Positions 36,080 to 46,777 are shown, numbered from the stretch's first letter. The stretch: 64,000 bases of DNA from Rhodobacteraceae bacterium HTCC2150 (GCA_000169395.1 AAXZ01000002.1:310001-374000); one strand, 5' to 3'. The notes: generated by a model not told the origin, from the letters alone. Made by a program: numbers and translations.

Positions 36080-36978
36080 TCAGCCTCCTATTTCCATAAT
36101 TACTGCGCCAAGCGCGATAAGGACCATCAAAATCAGCCGTCGAGGACCTACTTTTTCCTTCAAGATCAACCATCCAAAAAAGGCAGCAAAGACCACCGAG
36201 GTTTCTCGCAATACAGCGGCCTCCCCTACGTTGTCCAGTCGCGTGGCCATTAGGATTGACCCAAAGCTAAAATAGGCGATGAACGCCCCCATTATGCCGC
36301 GCGCAAAAAGGGGCTTGAATGCAGGTCGAGTTTCCATTTTCCAAATTCGCAATGCGGCATACGCAGGGATTGCGAAACCATCAATCAAGAAGAACCAAGC
36401 AAGGAAAGTGAACGGATTGAAGGTGGCACGAATACCGTACGCGTCAAACGTCGTGTATGCTGCAACAGTTACGCCGGTACAAAGCGCAAATACTGTCGCA
36501 AGAACAAGGGTATCACGGTCAATTTGAATGTGGATAAAATTATAAAGCGCAAGACCAAAGATACCGAGAACTAACATCGTGACACCGGCAATTTGGATTG
36601 CATTTAACGTCTCGCCAAACACGAAAAACGCGGCGATCACGGCAAAAAACGGACTTGACCCTCGCACTACGGGGTAGACAACGGTAAACGATCCAAAGGT
36701 ATAGGCTGCAGCCTGCAACACTTTGTAAATTGTGTGGATAATCCACGCTATACCGAAGATAAGCCACATATGCGGTTCTGGCCACGGCACCACAAAAAGC
36801 GCAAAGGGCGCCGCCATTAAGGCGTAACAAATATCGATTGCTCCACGGCTGATCCAAGGATCGTGGCGACCTTTTTGCAGCGTACCGAATAGTGCGTGCA
36901 ATACGGCCGCCAAAATAGCCAAAAACAACGCTAGATTTGCGCCAGTTTGGGTTCCTTCAATGGCAAGGAACCATTCGC

Positions 36979-36982
<4 letters not shown>
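36080..36982 (-). CDS. EamA-family (DMT) permease in the ftsY operon
   Basis: Membrane transporter of 300 aa with about ten helices and two EamA halves ([18 protein letters not shown] region, [36 protein letters not shown], and late in the protein [26 protein letters not shown]). The ATGA overlap with ftsY and the 1-nt spacing to ispZ put it in one transcript with protein targeting and septation genes. The substrate is unknown. It is more distant from the tandem EamA pair at 15-16.8 kb than those are from each other. Confidence 0.9.
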
Positions 36983-38241
<1,259 letters not shown>

Positions 38242-38474
38242 GGCCGCGCCTGATTTGTTCCGTTGCGTTCCACCTAATCACAAAACGTCGGATTTAAAAC
38301 CCCATCCTCCAACCAAACTCGCGCTGAAATTGCAGCCGCGACAAGCAATTTCAACCAATACGCGTTAACCCCTTATAAAACAACGATATGTTAGGGGAAA
38401 AGCCAGTGATTTGCCTCCGATTGTCTTGGCAATAACATGATCAAGGGCGAAACTTTGACATTGTAAGGAATCGC

Positions 38475-39536
38475 ATGAATCAAAGTTTACCCGCCTTTGC
38501 ATTGGCCACTGGCATACCTATTTTGCTGTTATCGCTGGCTGCCTTTTTGGGCGGTTGGTGGATCGCGATTGCGTTGATCTATGCATTGTTCATCACAAAT
38601 GGCTTGGACCGGATTATTTACCCCAAACTGCCACGCCGAGATATGAACCCTGAAATGGCCGAACACCTGTCCAAAACCCTCGCCATCGCGCATTGGTGTT
38701 TGCTATTTCTTGGTATTGGCGCCCTTAGTTGGACCGAGCGCGGATTTATCGCTGATTTCAGTCTATTTTTGGCCTTTGGTTTGTTTTTTGGTCAAGTTTC
38801 CAATTCCAACGCGCATGAACTTATTCATCGGCCCAAAATATTCGCCCGTCAGTTGGGTGCATCAGTGTATACAAGTTTGTTTTTTGGTCATCATGCAACC
38901 GCTCACACAGCGATCCATCACCGCTTTGTTTGTACGCCAAATGATCCAAATACCGCTAAAAAGGGTGAGTCATATTATCGCTTTGCAGTTCGGGCTTGGG
39001 TCGGCTCGTTCAAGGCGGGCCTAAAGGTTGAAAATACACGACTGTCCATTAAGAACTTGCCAAAATGGCACGCAAGTAATGCATATTGGCATTATTGCTT
39101 TGGCGCCGTATTGGCCATTGCCTTAACAACATATATATTTGGAATTATGGGTTTTTTTCTGCATGTTGCCTTTGGTTTTTTTGCAACTTCCCAACTGTTG
39201 TTAAGTGATTATGTCCAGCATTATGGATTGCGTCGCCGAAAACTAGATGACGGCCGTTTCGAACCCGTTGGTTTACGCCATAGTTGGAACGCACCTCATT
39301 GGTTTACCTCGCTATTGATGCTGAATGCACCGCGCCACTCTGATCATCACAAAAACCCGTTGAAACCTTATACGGAATTAGAAAATTTACCCGCCGATCA
39401 AGCGCCAGTTTTGCCTCATAGCTTGCCGATCATGGGTTTTATCGCCCTACATCCACGTAGATGGCAGAAAACCATGGCCCCGCATCTTGATCGGTGGAGG
39501 AATGCCGAAAATCAGCAAGCACGCCCAGCAAACTAG
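38475..39536 (+). CDS. AlkB-like alkane 1-monooxygenase / membrane fatty-acid desaturase-type hydroxylase
   Basis: Integral-membrane diiron enzyme of 353 aa. Seen: three pairs of hydrophobic helices and histidine boxes NAHELIH (about 114-120), HHATAHTAIHHR (about 139-150) and NAPRHSDHH (about 286-294), plus the AlkB-type DYVQHYGLRR block near 250. These match the alkane hydroxylase layout, in which diiron oxidises terminal C-H bonds using rubredoxin. Family members also oxidise other lipids, so alkane is the usual but unproven substrate. No rubredoxin gene adjoins; a 2Fe-2S ferredoxin lies 4 kb away and need not be its partner. Divergent from ftsY. Confidence 0.85.
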   Translation: MNQSLPAFALATGIPILLLSLAAFLGGWWIAIALIYALFITNGLDRIIYPKLPRRDMNPEMAEHLSKTLAIAHWCLLFLGIGALSWTERGFIADFSLFLAFGLFFGQVSNSNAHELIHRPKIFARQLGASVYTSLFFGHHATAHTAIHHRFVCTPNDPNTAKKGESYYRFAVRAWVGSFKAGLKVENTRLSIKNLPKWHASNAYWHYCFGAVLAIALTTYIFGIMGFFLHVAFGFFATSQLLLSDYVQHYGLRRRKLDDGRFEPVGLRHSWNAPHWFTSLLMLNAPRHSDHHKNPLKPYTELENLPADQAPVLPHSLPIMGFIALHPRRWQKTMAPHLDRWRNAENQQARPAN

Positions 39537-39595
39537 CCCTCATCAATCCAGTGTGGCACCATGCAATAATTAGGGTCAGTCATTTAGGAAATTCT

Positions 39596-39982
39596 ATGCG
39601 CGTTCTTTTGTTTTTATTGCTAATGGTCAGCCCAAGTTGGGCCGAAACACCAATGACCACCGAAGAATTTGAAAACTATGTGCACGGCAAAACCTTGTCC
39701 TATGCTCAACAAGGACGGGCATTTGGTGTAGAACAATATTTTGATGATCGCCGCGTCATTTGGGCGTTTGCCAATGGTTTGTGCCAAAGCGGCGTATGGT
39801 ATCCTCAGAATGGAAACATCTGTTTTGATTATGAAAATGAAGATCCTGTTTGCTGGAACTTCTTTGCGGATGGCGATGGTATGCGTGCGCGGATGCCCGG
39901 CAACGATCCAGCAAACGATCTAAGTGTCGTCGGGCAAAGCGATCAACACATTGACTGTGTGCCACCTGGTTTGGGCGTTTAA
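39596..39982 (+). CDS. Small exported protein of unknown function
   Basis: 128 aa, not recognised. The start ATG at 39596 follows TAGGAA; the open frame extends back into the AlkB-like gene but without a sensible start. Residues 1-16 (MRVLLFLLLMVSPSWA) are a signal peptide. The mature part (about 112 aa) is acidic, with four cysteines (GLCQSG, NICFDY, PVCWNF, HIDCVPP) that could make two disulfides, and several aromatic residues in WAFANGLCQSGVWYP. It is short and compact like a periplasmic inhibitor or binding domain. Convergent with xseA (4-nt overlap). Confidence 0.7.
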   Translation: MRVLLFLLLMVSPSWAETPMTTEEFENYVHGKTLSYAQQGRAFGVEQYFDDRRVIWAFANGLCQSGVWYPQNGNICFDYENEDPVCWNFFADGDGMRARMPGNDPANDLSVVGQSDQHIDCVPPGLGV

Positions 39983-41511
39983 AACAGGCTGCCTTGGTCT
40001 TTGTCTGTTGGCTTTGGCTTCTTTGGCTTCATTACAGGTGTTACCGTTGCTGTTTTTTCCGCTGTTTGCGTCTCGCCTACATTTACGCGACCATCATGAA
40101 ACTCGATTTCCAAAGCGTGATGTTTGGCGGCTTCTTCGCGTTGGGTGATCACCTGACCAGCACCACGCACAACAGCATACCCCCGCTTCAAGGTTTCCTT
40201 GTACCCCAAGGTTTGGCGCATCCGTTCGGCACCTGAAAGGGCTGTTTTCCAATCACTTATTTGGCTGTTAGCCGCGCGCTGGAAACGCGCAAAGACAACA
40301 TCAAGATTCTCTCGACTGCGTCGGTTTTCTTGTACCAAACGATCACGTCCGCGCACCAGCGCAGGCCCCAACCTTCGCGCTAAATCATCCGACCGACGTC
40401 GTTCAGCTTCTAGTCGTCTTTGCAAAGTTGTGGGGCGCAGTCCGCCGGAGATACGTGACAAGGCAACTTGACGGCGTTGTCTCACGCTGGCCAGTGCTTT
40501 TGGCAAGCGATCCGACAAAGTATCCAATCTTTGTCTCGCATTTTCCACCAATTGTTCAGGTTTTGGCAAAATGCGCGCCAAATCGCGGGCGCGATCACGT
40601 CGTTGCATGATCCCTTGCCGCAAAGCCCGTCCTGATCTTGCACCCAACTCATCAATAACCGACATCAATTCCATGCGAACCGGAACAGCCGCTTCGGCAG
40701 CAGCCGTTGGGGTTGGCGCCCGCAGGTCGGATACATAATCAATCAATGTTGTATCTGTTTCGTGACCTACCGCTGAAATCAATGGGATATCTGACGCAGC
40801 GGCCGCCCGAACCACCGCCTCTTCATTAAACCCCCACAAATCCTCGACAGATCCACCACCGCGGGCCACGATTAACAAATCTGGTCGCGGCAACGCCCCG
40901 CCCGGCGTTAACGCGTTAAATCCGGCGATTGCACGGGCGACTTCTGGTGCACACTTTTGGCCTTGCACAGCAACCGGCCAAATCAAAACACGGCGTGGAA
41001 ACCGATCGCGCAAACGGTGCAAAATATCGCGAATTACGGCACCCGATGGGCTGGTCACAACGCCAATCACCTCAGGCAGATAGGGTAACGGTTGTTTACG
41101 ACTTGCATCAAATAACCCTTCTGCAGCAAATGCTTGTTTGCGTTTTTCAAGCATTGCCATCAGTGCACCCATGCCCGCGGGTGCAAGATCCTCTATCACC
41201 ATTTGGTATTTTGATTGGCCACCAAACGTTGTCAGGCGCCCTGTCGCCACAACCTCAAGTCCCTCTTCGGGTTGGGTCGCCAGTCGGCTGGCCACACCTT
41301 TCCAAATCACACCAGAAAGCACAGATTTATCGTCTTTTAGATCTAAATAGACATGCCCCGAGCGCGGCCTGGAAACGCGACCCAATTCAGCACGTACTCT
41401 AACACGGGAAAATGACCCCTCGATCGTACGTTTCACAGCGCCAGAAATTTCCGTCACTGTGAATTCTGGCGCGTTTTCGCCTTCTTGGGGATCGTCTATA
41501 AGGTCGGACAT
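39979..41511 (-). CDS. xseA: Exodeoxyribonuclease VII large subunit
   Basis: Catalytic subunit of ExoVII, which degrades single-stranded DNA and acts in mismatch repair and recombination. Seen: 510 aa. The N-terminal OB fold has VRVRAELGRVSRPRSGHVYLDLKDD. The catalytic core includes GVVTSPSGAVIRDILHRLRDRFP, LIVARGGGSVEDLWGFNEEAVVRA, ISAVGHETDTTLIDYVSDLRAPTPTAAAE. A long Arg-rich coiled-coil region follows to about residue 420. The C-terminus carries an extra Lys-rich tail. The small subunit XseB is not in the window. Divergent from purD. Confidence 0.95.
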   Translation of the reverse strand: MSDLIDDPQEGENAPEFTVTEISGAVKRTIEGSFSRVRVRAELGRVSRPRSGHVYLDLKDDKSVLSGVIWKGVASRLATQPEEGLEVVATGRLTTFGGQSKYQMVIEDLAPAGMGALMAMLEKRKQAFAAEGLFDASRKQPLPYLPEVIGVVTSPSGAVIRDILHRLRDRFPRRVLIWPVAVQGQKCAPEVARAIAGFNALTPGGALPRPDLLIVARGGGSVEDLWGFNEEAVVRAAAASDIPLISAVGHETDTTLIDYVSDLRAPTPTAAAEAAVPVRMELMSVIDELGARSGRALRQGIMQRRDRARDLARILPKPEQLVENARQRLDTLSDRLPKALASVRQRRQVALSRISGGLRPTTLQRRLEAERRRSDDLARRLGPALVRGRDRLVQENRRSRENLDVVFARFQRAANSQISDWKTALSGAERMRQTLGYKETLKRGYAVVRGAGQVITQREEAAKHHALEIEFHDGRVNVGETQTAEKTATVTPVMKPKKPKPTDKDQGSLF

Positions 41512-41582
41512 GCTGCCTCACTTGTGCTTTGTTGTTCCCCACCTTAGAACGCCCGCAAGCGAAGGCAAAGGACATATAACCA

Positions 41583-42845
41583 ATGAACATCCTAATTTTA
41601 GGCAGTGGTGGTCGTGAACATGCATTAGCATGGGCTGTTAAACAAAACCCAAAATGTGATCGTCTGTTGGTGGCGCCCGGAAATGCCGGAATTGCCCAAA
41701 TCGCAACTTGTTTACCTTGCGACATTGATGATGGCGCAGCTGTTCTAGCGCTGGCAGAGGCCGAAAATATTGATTTCGTCATCATCGGTCCAGAGGCACC
41801 GCTTGCCAATGGTGTCGCTGATGATTTACGCGCCGCTAGAATTTCTTGTTTTGGTCCATCAGCAGCCGCCGCTCAGTTAGAGGCCAGCAAAAGTTTCACC
41901 AAAGAAGTTTGCGATGCCGCGAATGCACCAACTGCCGCATGGGCTCGATTTACACAGCCGGGTCCAGCGAAAGAATACATTCGCGAAAAAGGCGCGCCAA
42001 TTGTAATCAAAGCTGATGGTTTGGCCGCTGGTAAGGGCGTGATCGTTGCCATGGATTTGGAAGCAGCGCTTGGCGCTATTGATGATATGTTTGGTGGCGA
42101 ATTCGGTGCCGCTGGTACCGAAGTCGTGGTTGAAGAGTTCATGGACGGCGCTGAAGCGTCTTATTTCATTTTATGCGATGGCAAAAATACCTTGCCTATT
42201 GGCACTGCACAGGATCACAAACGTGTCTTTGATGGCGATTTAGGGCCAAACACTGGCGGCATGGGTGCCTATTCACCCGCACCAGTACTAACGGATGAAA
42301 TTGCGGCACGCGCCATGGCCGAAATCATACAGCCGTGCGTTGATGAAATGGCCCGTCGCGGCACGCCTTATCAAGGTGTGCTTTACGCGGGCTTTATGAT
42401 CAAAGACGGACAAGCCCGTTTGGTGGAATACAATGCGCGGTTTGGCGATCCTGAAACACAGGTGCTTATGATGCGCCTTGGCGCACAGGCTCTGGATTTG
42501 ATGCTGGCCTGCGCTGAAGGGCGTCTTGATAAAGCCCAGGTAAATTGGGCAGATGATCATGCAATCACGGTTGTTTATGCCGCCAATGGATATCCAGGAT
42601 CCTACACTAAAGGCAGCGTAATCAACGGGCTAGATGCATTACCCGAAGACAGCCATCATATGGTTTTTCATGCAGGCACCACCGCCGTCGGCGACACAAT
42701 CACAGCAACCGGTGGGCGTGTGCTGAACGTAACGGCCCGTGGCGACACCCTGCAACAGGCCCATGATCGCGCCTATGCAATGATCCATGATATCGATTGG
42801 CCAGAAGGCTTCTATCGCCGCGACATTGGCTACCAAGCGCTTTAA
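41583..42845 (+). CDS. purD: Phosphoribosylamine-glycine ligase
   Basis: ATP-grasp enzyme of de novo purine synthesis joining phosphoribosylamine and glycine. Seen: 420 aa. Start MNILILGSGGREHALAWAV, then FVIIGPEAPLANGVADDLRA, FGPSAAAAQLEASKSFTKE, VIKADGLAAGKGVIVAM, NTGGMGAYSPAPVLTDE (a diagnostic block), LYAGFMIKDG and EYNARFGDPETQVLMMRL. Expected length. A single gene divergent from xseA; no other pur gene is adjacent, although purA lies about 15 kb away in this window. Confidence 0.97.
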   Translation: MNILILGSGGREHALAWAVKQNPKCDRLLVAPGNAGIAQIATCLPCDIDDGAAVLALAEAENIDFVIIGPEAPLANGVADDLRAARISCFGPSAAAAQLEASKSFTKEVCDAANAPTAAWARFTQPGPAKEYIREKGAPIVIKADGLAAGKGVIVAMDLEAALGAIDDMFGGEFGAAGTEVVVEEFMDGAEASYFILCDGKNTLPIGTAQDHKRVFDGDLGPNTGGMGAYSPAPVLTDEIAARAMAEIIQPCVDEMARRGTPYQGVLYAGFMIKDGQARLVEYNARFGDPETQVLMMRLGAQALDLMLACAEGRLDKAQVNWADDHAITVVYAANGYPGSYTKGSVINGLDALPEDSHHMVFHAGTTAVGDTITATGGRVLNVTARGDTLQQAHDRAYAMIHDIDWPEGFYRRDIGYQAL

Positions 42846-42891
42846 GTCCGGCGCAAAACACGTATCAAAATCGCCACCTAAACTAACAAGT

Positions 42892-42907
42892 ATGCGCGAA
42901 AGCGCAT
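42892..42907. terminator. Compact hairpin between convergent purD and FG-GAP gene
   Basis: ATGCGC-GAAA-GCGCAT: a 6-bp perfect stem with a GAAA (GNRA) tetraloop, 47 nt after purD and 10 nt after the convergent gene's end. Very stable for its size, but no U-run follows on either strand, so its terminator function is a guess. Confidence 0.4.
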
Positions 42908-42916
42908 TCCATTTGG

Positions 42917-43656
42917 TCAGTTTTTACAGGCCAATACAGCGTCAAAATCTTTGGTTTTTGAAAACCGGGCAATGGACCGGGTTTGCAGACGATCATTTCG
43001 CAATTGCGTAGCCATGATGTTTTGCCATGCCGCATCACTGGTGATCATCTCAACGCCCTGACTACAATCCCTTAAACCGCCTGAAATAAATTCTTGTCCA
43101 ATACGGTGATTGGTTAAACCCTTTAGGTTCGCAACTTCGCTTAGTCGGTCATTTTCGAACCGCCACACTCGCAAGGTTTTTGCCAAATGCGGGCGATCAA
43201 TATACGCTAACTCGACGGCCCCATCGCCATCCATGTCTGCTACACCAATGGGTGCAAGCCAACGATTGGCGCGGCCTATGTTTGGCGTGACCACACGAAA
43301 CAGTTGATCATCTCGCAACAGATATATCGCCAACGCCGCGCCCAGACGATTATCACTTTCCACAAGAATAACATCGGGTGTGCCGTCCAAATCAACATCA
43401 GCCAAACGTGGCGACATTTCCTCAAACACTTTGTTTTGTGGTAAAACTACACAGGCTTTTTGCCCATTGGGGCCAGACAGACACATCCGTCCCCATTCAG
43501 GCACATTGCCCATGATGCCGTGACCATATCGGTTGGTTGGCTGATCCAATTGAACCTTCCAACCATCCAGTTTGCTCACCAACTTTTGTTGTGCTTGCGC
43601 AGCCCCAATCATCATGCCGCCAAGGGCAACAGATATGATTATTGCTGCACGGATCA

Positions 43657-43657
<1 letters not shown>
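42917..43657 (-). CDS. Exported FG-GAP/VCBS-repeat protein
   Basis: Protein of 246 aa with a signal peptide (residues 1-22, MIRAAIIISVALGGMMIGAA, cleavage near AQA). Two FG-GAP-like calcium-binding motifs are visible: LADVDLDGTPDVILVESDN (about 90-108) and GVADMDGDGAVELAYIDR (about 142-160), in the DxDxDGxxD pattern of beta-propeller repeats. Cysteines at RMCLSG and KACVVL, near residue 60, and GLRDCSQG and VLACKN further on may form disulfides. It overlaps the upstream ferredoxin gene by 1 nt. The function is not known; few repeats for a full propeller. Confidence 0.75.
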
Positions 43658-44031
<374 letters not shown>

Positions 44032-44117
44032 TCACCTCTTGCAAGCCCGTTTGGTGCGCTTTGTTCATCCCTTGGTTCAACTTGTCGTTTTTTCATCAAT
44101 GTTCTATGTTTGTTCTC

Positions 44118-44492
44118 ATGCAGATTCTTTCCTATAACGCACATAAATGGCCTCGCCCACCGGCGTGTTTGCCCCATGATCGATTAAACGATCCCCCCAA
44201 TGGTTCGCTTGTGGCCGTGGCAGGGTTGGTTTTAGTACGACAACGCCCCGGCACGGCCAAAGGGGTGATCTTCCTAACGCTTGAGGATGAAACCGGCGTG
44301 TCCAACATTGTTGTTTGGAAAAAGACCTACGAGAAATTCCGTCGTGCCGTCGTTTCTGGGCGTCTGCTCAGGGTAACGGGGCGCATTCAACGCCAAGAAA
44401 GCGTGGTGCATGTCGTCGCGGAAATAGTCGAGGACATATCCCCCATGCTAGACCTGTTGCTGGACCCCACATTTGATCCAGCAGCGCCATAA
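44118..44492 (+). CDS. Stand-alone OB-fold resembling the C-terminus of DnaE2
   Basis: About 124 aa. Residues 30-105 ([71 protein letters not shown]) match the C-terminal OB domain of error-prone polymerase DnaE2 (also called ImuC), including the conserved [12 protein letters not shown]. The polymerase, PHP and finger domains are absent, and so is the usual tail after the OB fold. The upstream sequence does not resemble DnaE2. It is either a decayed remnant of a lost dnaE2/imu cassette or a retained single-strand-binding domain. The start is poorly defined (several ATGs, no ribosome site); the TAA at 44492 is clear. Confidence 0.65.
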   Translation: MQILSYNAHKWPRPPACLPHDRLNDPPNGSLVAVAGLVLVRQRPGTAKGVIFLTLEDETGVSNIVVWKKTYEKFRRAVVSGRLLRVTGRIQRQESVVHVVAEIVEDISPMLDLLLDPTFDPAAP

Positions 44493-44593
44493 GCCAGCAA
44501 AACCTTTATTTCATCCACACTTTCCTGTAAGTCAGTAAAAAAATTCGGCAAAGACCGAAAAGTGCAGAACCAGTGATTGATAACAGGCAGATG

Positions 44594-45127
44594 ATGACCC
44601 ACCTGAAAACCGTACTAAAATGCGTGCCTATATGGATACTTGCGGCGTGCACAACCGCTGACAACGCCGAGGTCAGTCGCGCAAAACCTGTGCCAGATGC
44701 AGAGATCCGTGAGGTAGCGGCATCAAACGGTGAAAATTATTGCGAGGCACGCGACATAGCCCCCGCCATCATTGAAACCATCACTGAACAGATAGAGGTG
44801 ACACCTGCACTCTTTGATGAAGCAGGAAAAATGACCCAATCGCCCAGTTATCAAACCGTTACACGCCAAGAGATTGTGCGCGAGCGACAAGATTTGTGGT
44901 TTAAAACACCTTGCGCAGATCAAATGACGCCAGAATTCATCGCATCGGTTCAACGCGCCTTGGCTGCTCGTGGGCACTATCAGGGTCGTGACCACGGCGT
45001 TATGGATCGCCCTACTAAAAAGGCAATCCGCCGTTTTCAAAACAAAAATGGCTTAGACAGCGATGTATTGGCGTTGAAAACCGCGCGCGAATTGGGATTG
45101 TTGGCCTTTGATTTTGTGCAAGGTTAA
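44594..45127 (+). CDS. Putative lipoprotein with peptidoglycan-binding domain
   Basis: About 177 aa. The N-terminus ends in a lipobox-like LAAC (WILAACTTADN), so the mature protein is likely lipid-anchored. Residues 115-165 form a PG_binding_1 domain (FIASVQRALAARGHYQGRDHG, then TKKAIRRFQNKNGLDSD). Between them is an extended region with QTVTRQEIVRERQDLWFKTPC. The start is uncertain: ATG 44594 is chosen for its distance from AGG at 44585; ATG 44591 and GTG 44573 are alternatives. The family is common in Rhodobacterales; likely an outer-membrane or periplasmic glycan-binding accessory protein. Confidence 0.75.
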   Translation: MTHLKTVLKCVPIWILAACTTADNAEVSRAKPVPDAEIREVAASNGENYCEARDIAPAIIETITEQIEVTPALFDEAGKMTQSPSYQTVTRQEIVRERQDLWFKTPCADQMTPEFIASVQRALAARGHYQGRDHGVMDRPTKKAIRRFQNKNGLDSDVLALKTARELGLLAFDFVQG

Positions 45128-45147
45128 AAGCCCCAAAATGGATTTAT

Positions 45148-45591
45148 TCAAACCAGTTTGGTAAGAATTTTCTGAAACATTTCACGCTCTTGCACCGACA
45201 AATCAGAAACCAATTCCTCATTCAAAAGCCTAACGATTTCGAATAATTGCGGCGCAAGCTTTTGGCCGACCTCTGTTGCATGAATTGTGTGAGTGCGGCG
45301 CGAGGTTGGATGTTGCCGCCGCTCTAGCGCCCCTTTCGCTTCTAGATGATCAAGCGCACGACTGATGGCATAAGAAGGCATCCCAAATTTGCCACCGATT
45401 TCGGTCTGCGTCAGACCATCATTTTCCAAAACAGTCATCATCACCGGAAAGTGCTGTGTAGACAGATCAAGCACCGCAAGGCGCTGTTCCATGCGGTCAT
45501 TCAGTCTCTTTGCGATACGTTGTATCATCCACCCATTGCTGGTCGTACGGACTGTTTTTGCTTTGTTAGATTGATCCATAAGATTGTTCAT
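45148..45591 (-). CDS. MarR-family transcriptional regulator
   Basis: Winged helix-turn-helix protein of 147 aa. The DNA-reading helix is in LTQTEIGGKFGMPSYAISRAL (about residues 57-77) and the wing in LERRQHPTSRRTHTIHATEVG. MarR proteins are dimeric repressors released by phenolic or oxidising ligands. It is divergent from the cytochrome b561 gene, and the 112-bp gap contains a perfect 9-bp dyad, a likely operator for both directions. Confidence 0.9.
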   Translation of the reverse strand: MNNLMDQSNKAKTVRTTSNGWMIQRIAKRLNDRMEQRLAVLDLSTQHFPVMMTVLENDGLTQTEIGGKFGMPSYAISRALDHLEAKGALERRQHPTSRRTHTIHATEVGQKLAPQLFEIVRLLNEELVSDLSVQEREMFQKILTKLV

Positions 45592-45635
45592 ACATCTATT
45601 AGAAGCAGATGCAAATATCGCATTAGTAAATATAT

Positions 45636-45656
45636 CATTTGCAATTGTTGCAAATG
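45636..45656. promoter_or_regulatory. MarR-type operator between marR and cytochrome b561 gene
   Basis: CATTTGCAA and TTGCAAATG form a perfect 9-bp inverted repeat with TTG between. The length, dyad symmetry and place between the divergent regulator and its neighbour fit a MarR operator. A weaker partial copy (ATGCAAATATCGCAT) lies at 45609-45623. Confidence 0.6.
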
Positions 45657-45703
45657 CAACTTATAGAATTCATGATTTCGAATCTTTTCAAAAGGAAAAC
45701 GCG

Positions 45704-46237
45704 ATGAAACGGTACCACCCCATTTTAGTGATTTTGCATTGGGCTTTGGCCATAATGATCATCGGCGGTTTAATCATGGGCGGTTTTGTTCTGTCAGAAA
45801 CACCCAATTCCGATCCGTTCAAAATGACGGCTCTTACGGCGCATATGTCCATGGGAATGCTTATTCTTGTTTTGATGATCGTCCGCCTAATGTTTCGGCT
45901 TTTCACGAAAAAACCACAGCCGGCAGATATTGGAAATGCAATGCTAAATAAATCTGCGGATATGGCACATTGGGCGTTTTACGCGGTTGTGATTGCAATG
46001 TGCGCCTCTGGCATCGCGATTGCCAACGCCGCTGGATTGCCCGCGATTATATTTGGTGGATCCGGCGAACCGCTTCCAGCCAACTTTAACGATATCCCGC
46101 CGCGTATGGCCCATGGTGTTATCGCTAAAATTCTTGGCCTTCTCATTCTTTCCCACGTCGCGGCAGCATTGTACCACCAATTTGTTCGCAAGGATGGATT
46201 GTTAGGTCGGATGTGGTTTGGAAATCGAAAAGGCTGA
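45704..46237 (+). CDS. Cytochrome b561-type membrane protein
   Basis: 177 aa with four membrane helices and conserved histidines for two b-type haems: RYHPILVILHWALA (His at residues 4 and 11), LTAHMSMGMLILVL (about 48), and a late pair in RMAHGVIAKILGLLILSHVAAAL (about 135 and 150). Bacterial cytochrome b561 family proteins transfer electrons at the quinone pool, some acting as superoxide oxidases. Start: ATG 45704 after AAAGGA; the frame runs 40 codons further upstream through the operator and is not coding. Followed by a second small membrane protein, probably in one operon. Confidence 0.88.
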   Translation: MKRYHPILVILHWALAIMIIGGLIMGGFVLSETPNSDPFKMTALTAHMSMGMLILVLMIVRLMFRLFTKKPQPADIGNAMLNKSADMAHWAFYAVVIAMCASGIAIANAAGLPAIIFGGSGEPLPANFNDIPPRMAHGVIAKILGLLILSHVAAALYHQFVRKDGLLGRMWFGNRKG

Positions 46238-46241
46238 TGAG

Positions 46242-46724
46242 ATGCGAATTTTACTGAACTTCATAAACGAGATCGCAGGCATACTTTATGTCGGTGGCAT
46301 TGCATCTCACATCGTAATCGGAGCCGTTCTTGGAACGCCCGATGCCGACACTGCCTATAACGTTTATACATATAAGGAACTCATCGCCTATATCCTTATT
46401 CTACCGGGCCTAGCACTCAAAGTAATTTGCGATCTAATCCTGTATTTTCACTATGGAGAACGTGGAAATTGGATGAAGATCAAAGCAGTTCTTATGGTCT
46501 TTTTGACCGTCAACGCCTTCGTCTTTCTGGTCCCTATGATGCCTGAACTAAGGGCTTTGGCCGATGCTGCCAAAACCACAGGTGACCTATCAGCCTTCCA
46601 TGCACTTGAAGGTAAAGAAGCATTGATAGGGATGTCGAATGCCATTCCACTTTTGCTGGAGCTTATACTTGGGCGTTTCAAGCCAAAGCTTTTTGGAGAA
46701 AGAATTAAAACAAGAACTGTCTAA
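46242..46724 (+). CDS. Four-helix integral membrane protein, unrecognised
   Basis: 160 aa with four hydrophobic helices (about residues 4-30, 46-68, 82-100 and 134-150) separated by short polar loops. The first helix contains GILYVGGIASHIVIGAV and the second AYILILPGLALKVICDLILYF. It starts 4 nt after the cytochrome b561 gene and is almost certainly co-transcribed. A few histidines (SHIVIG, YFHYGE) could bind haem, but no known b-type motif is evident. Possibly a membrane partner for the cytochrome. Confidence 0.7.
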   Translation: MRILLNFINEIAGILYVGGIASHIVIGAVLGTPDADTAYNVYTYKELIAYILILPGLALKVICDLILYFHYGERGNWMKIKAVLMVFLTVNAFVFLVPMMPELRALADAAKTTGDLSAFHALEGKEALIGMSNAIPLLLELILGRFKPKLFGERIKTRTV

Positions 46725-46732
46725 TCAAACAC

Positions 46733-46762
46733 AAAAGGGCGCCTCATGAGGCGCCCTTTTTT
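46733..46762. terminator. Bidirectional intrinsic terminator
   Basis: A perfect 28-bp palindrome with arms AAAAGGGCGCCTCA and TGAGGCGCCCTTTT, then TT. It lies between the rightward four-helix gene and the leftward degP, and has U-runs for both directions. Confidence 0.92.
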
Positions 46763-46777
46763 AAATTAAAATTCTCG

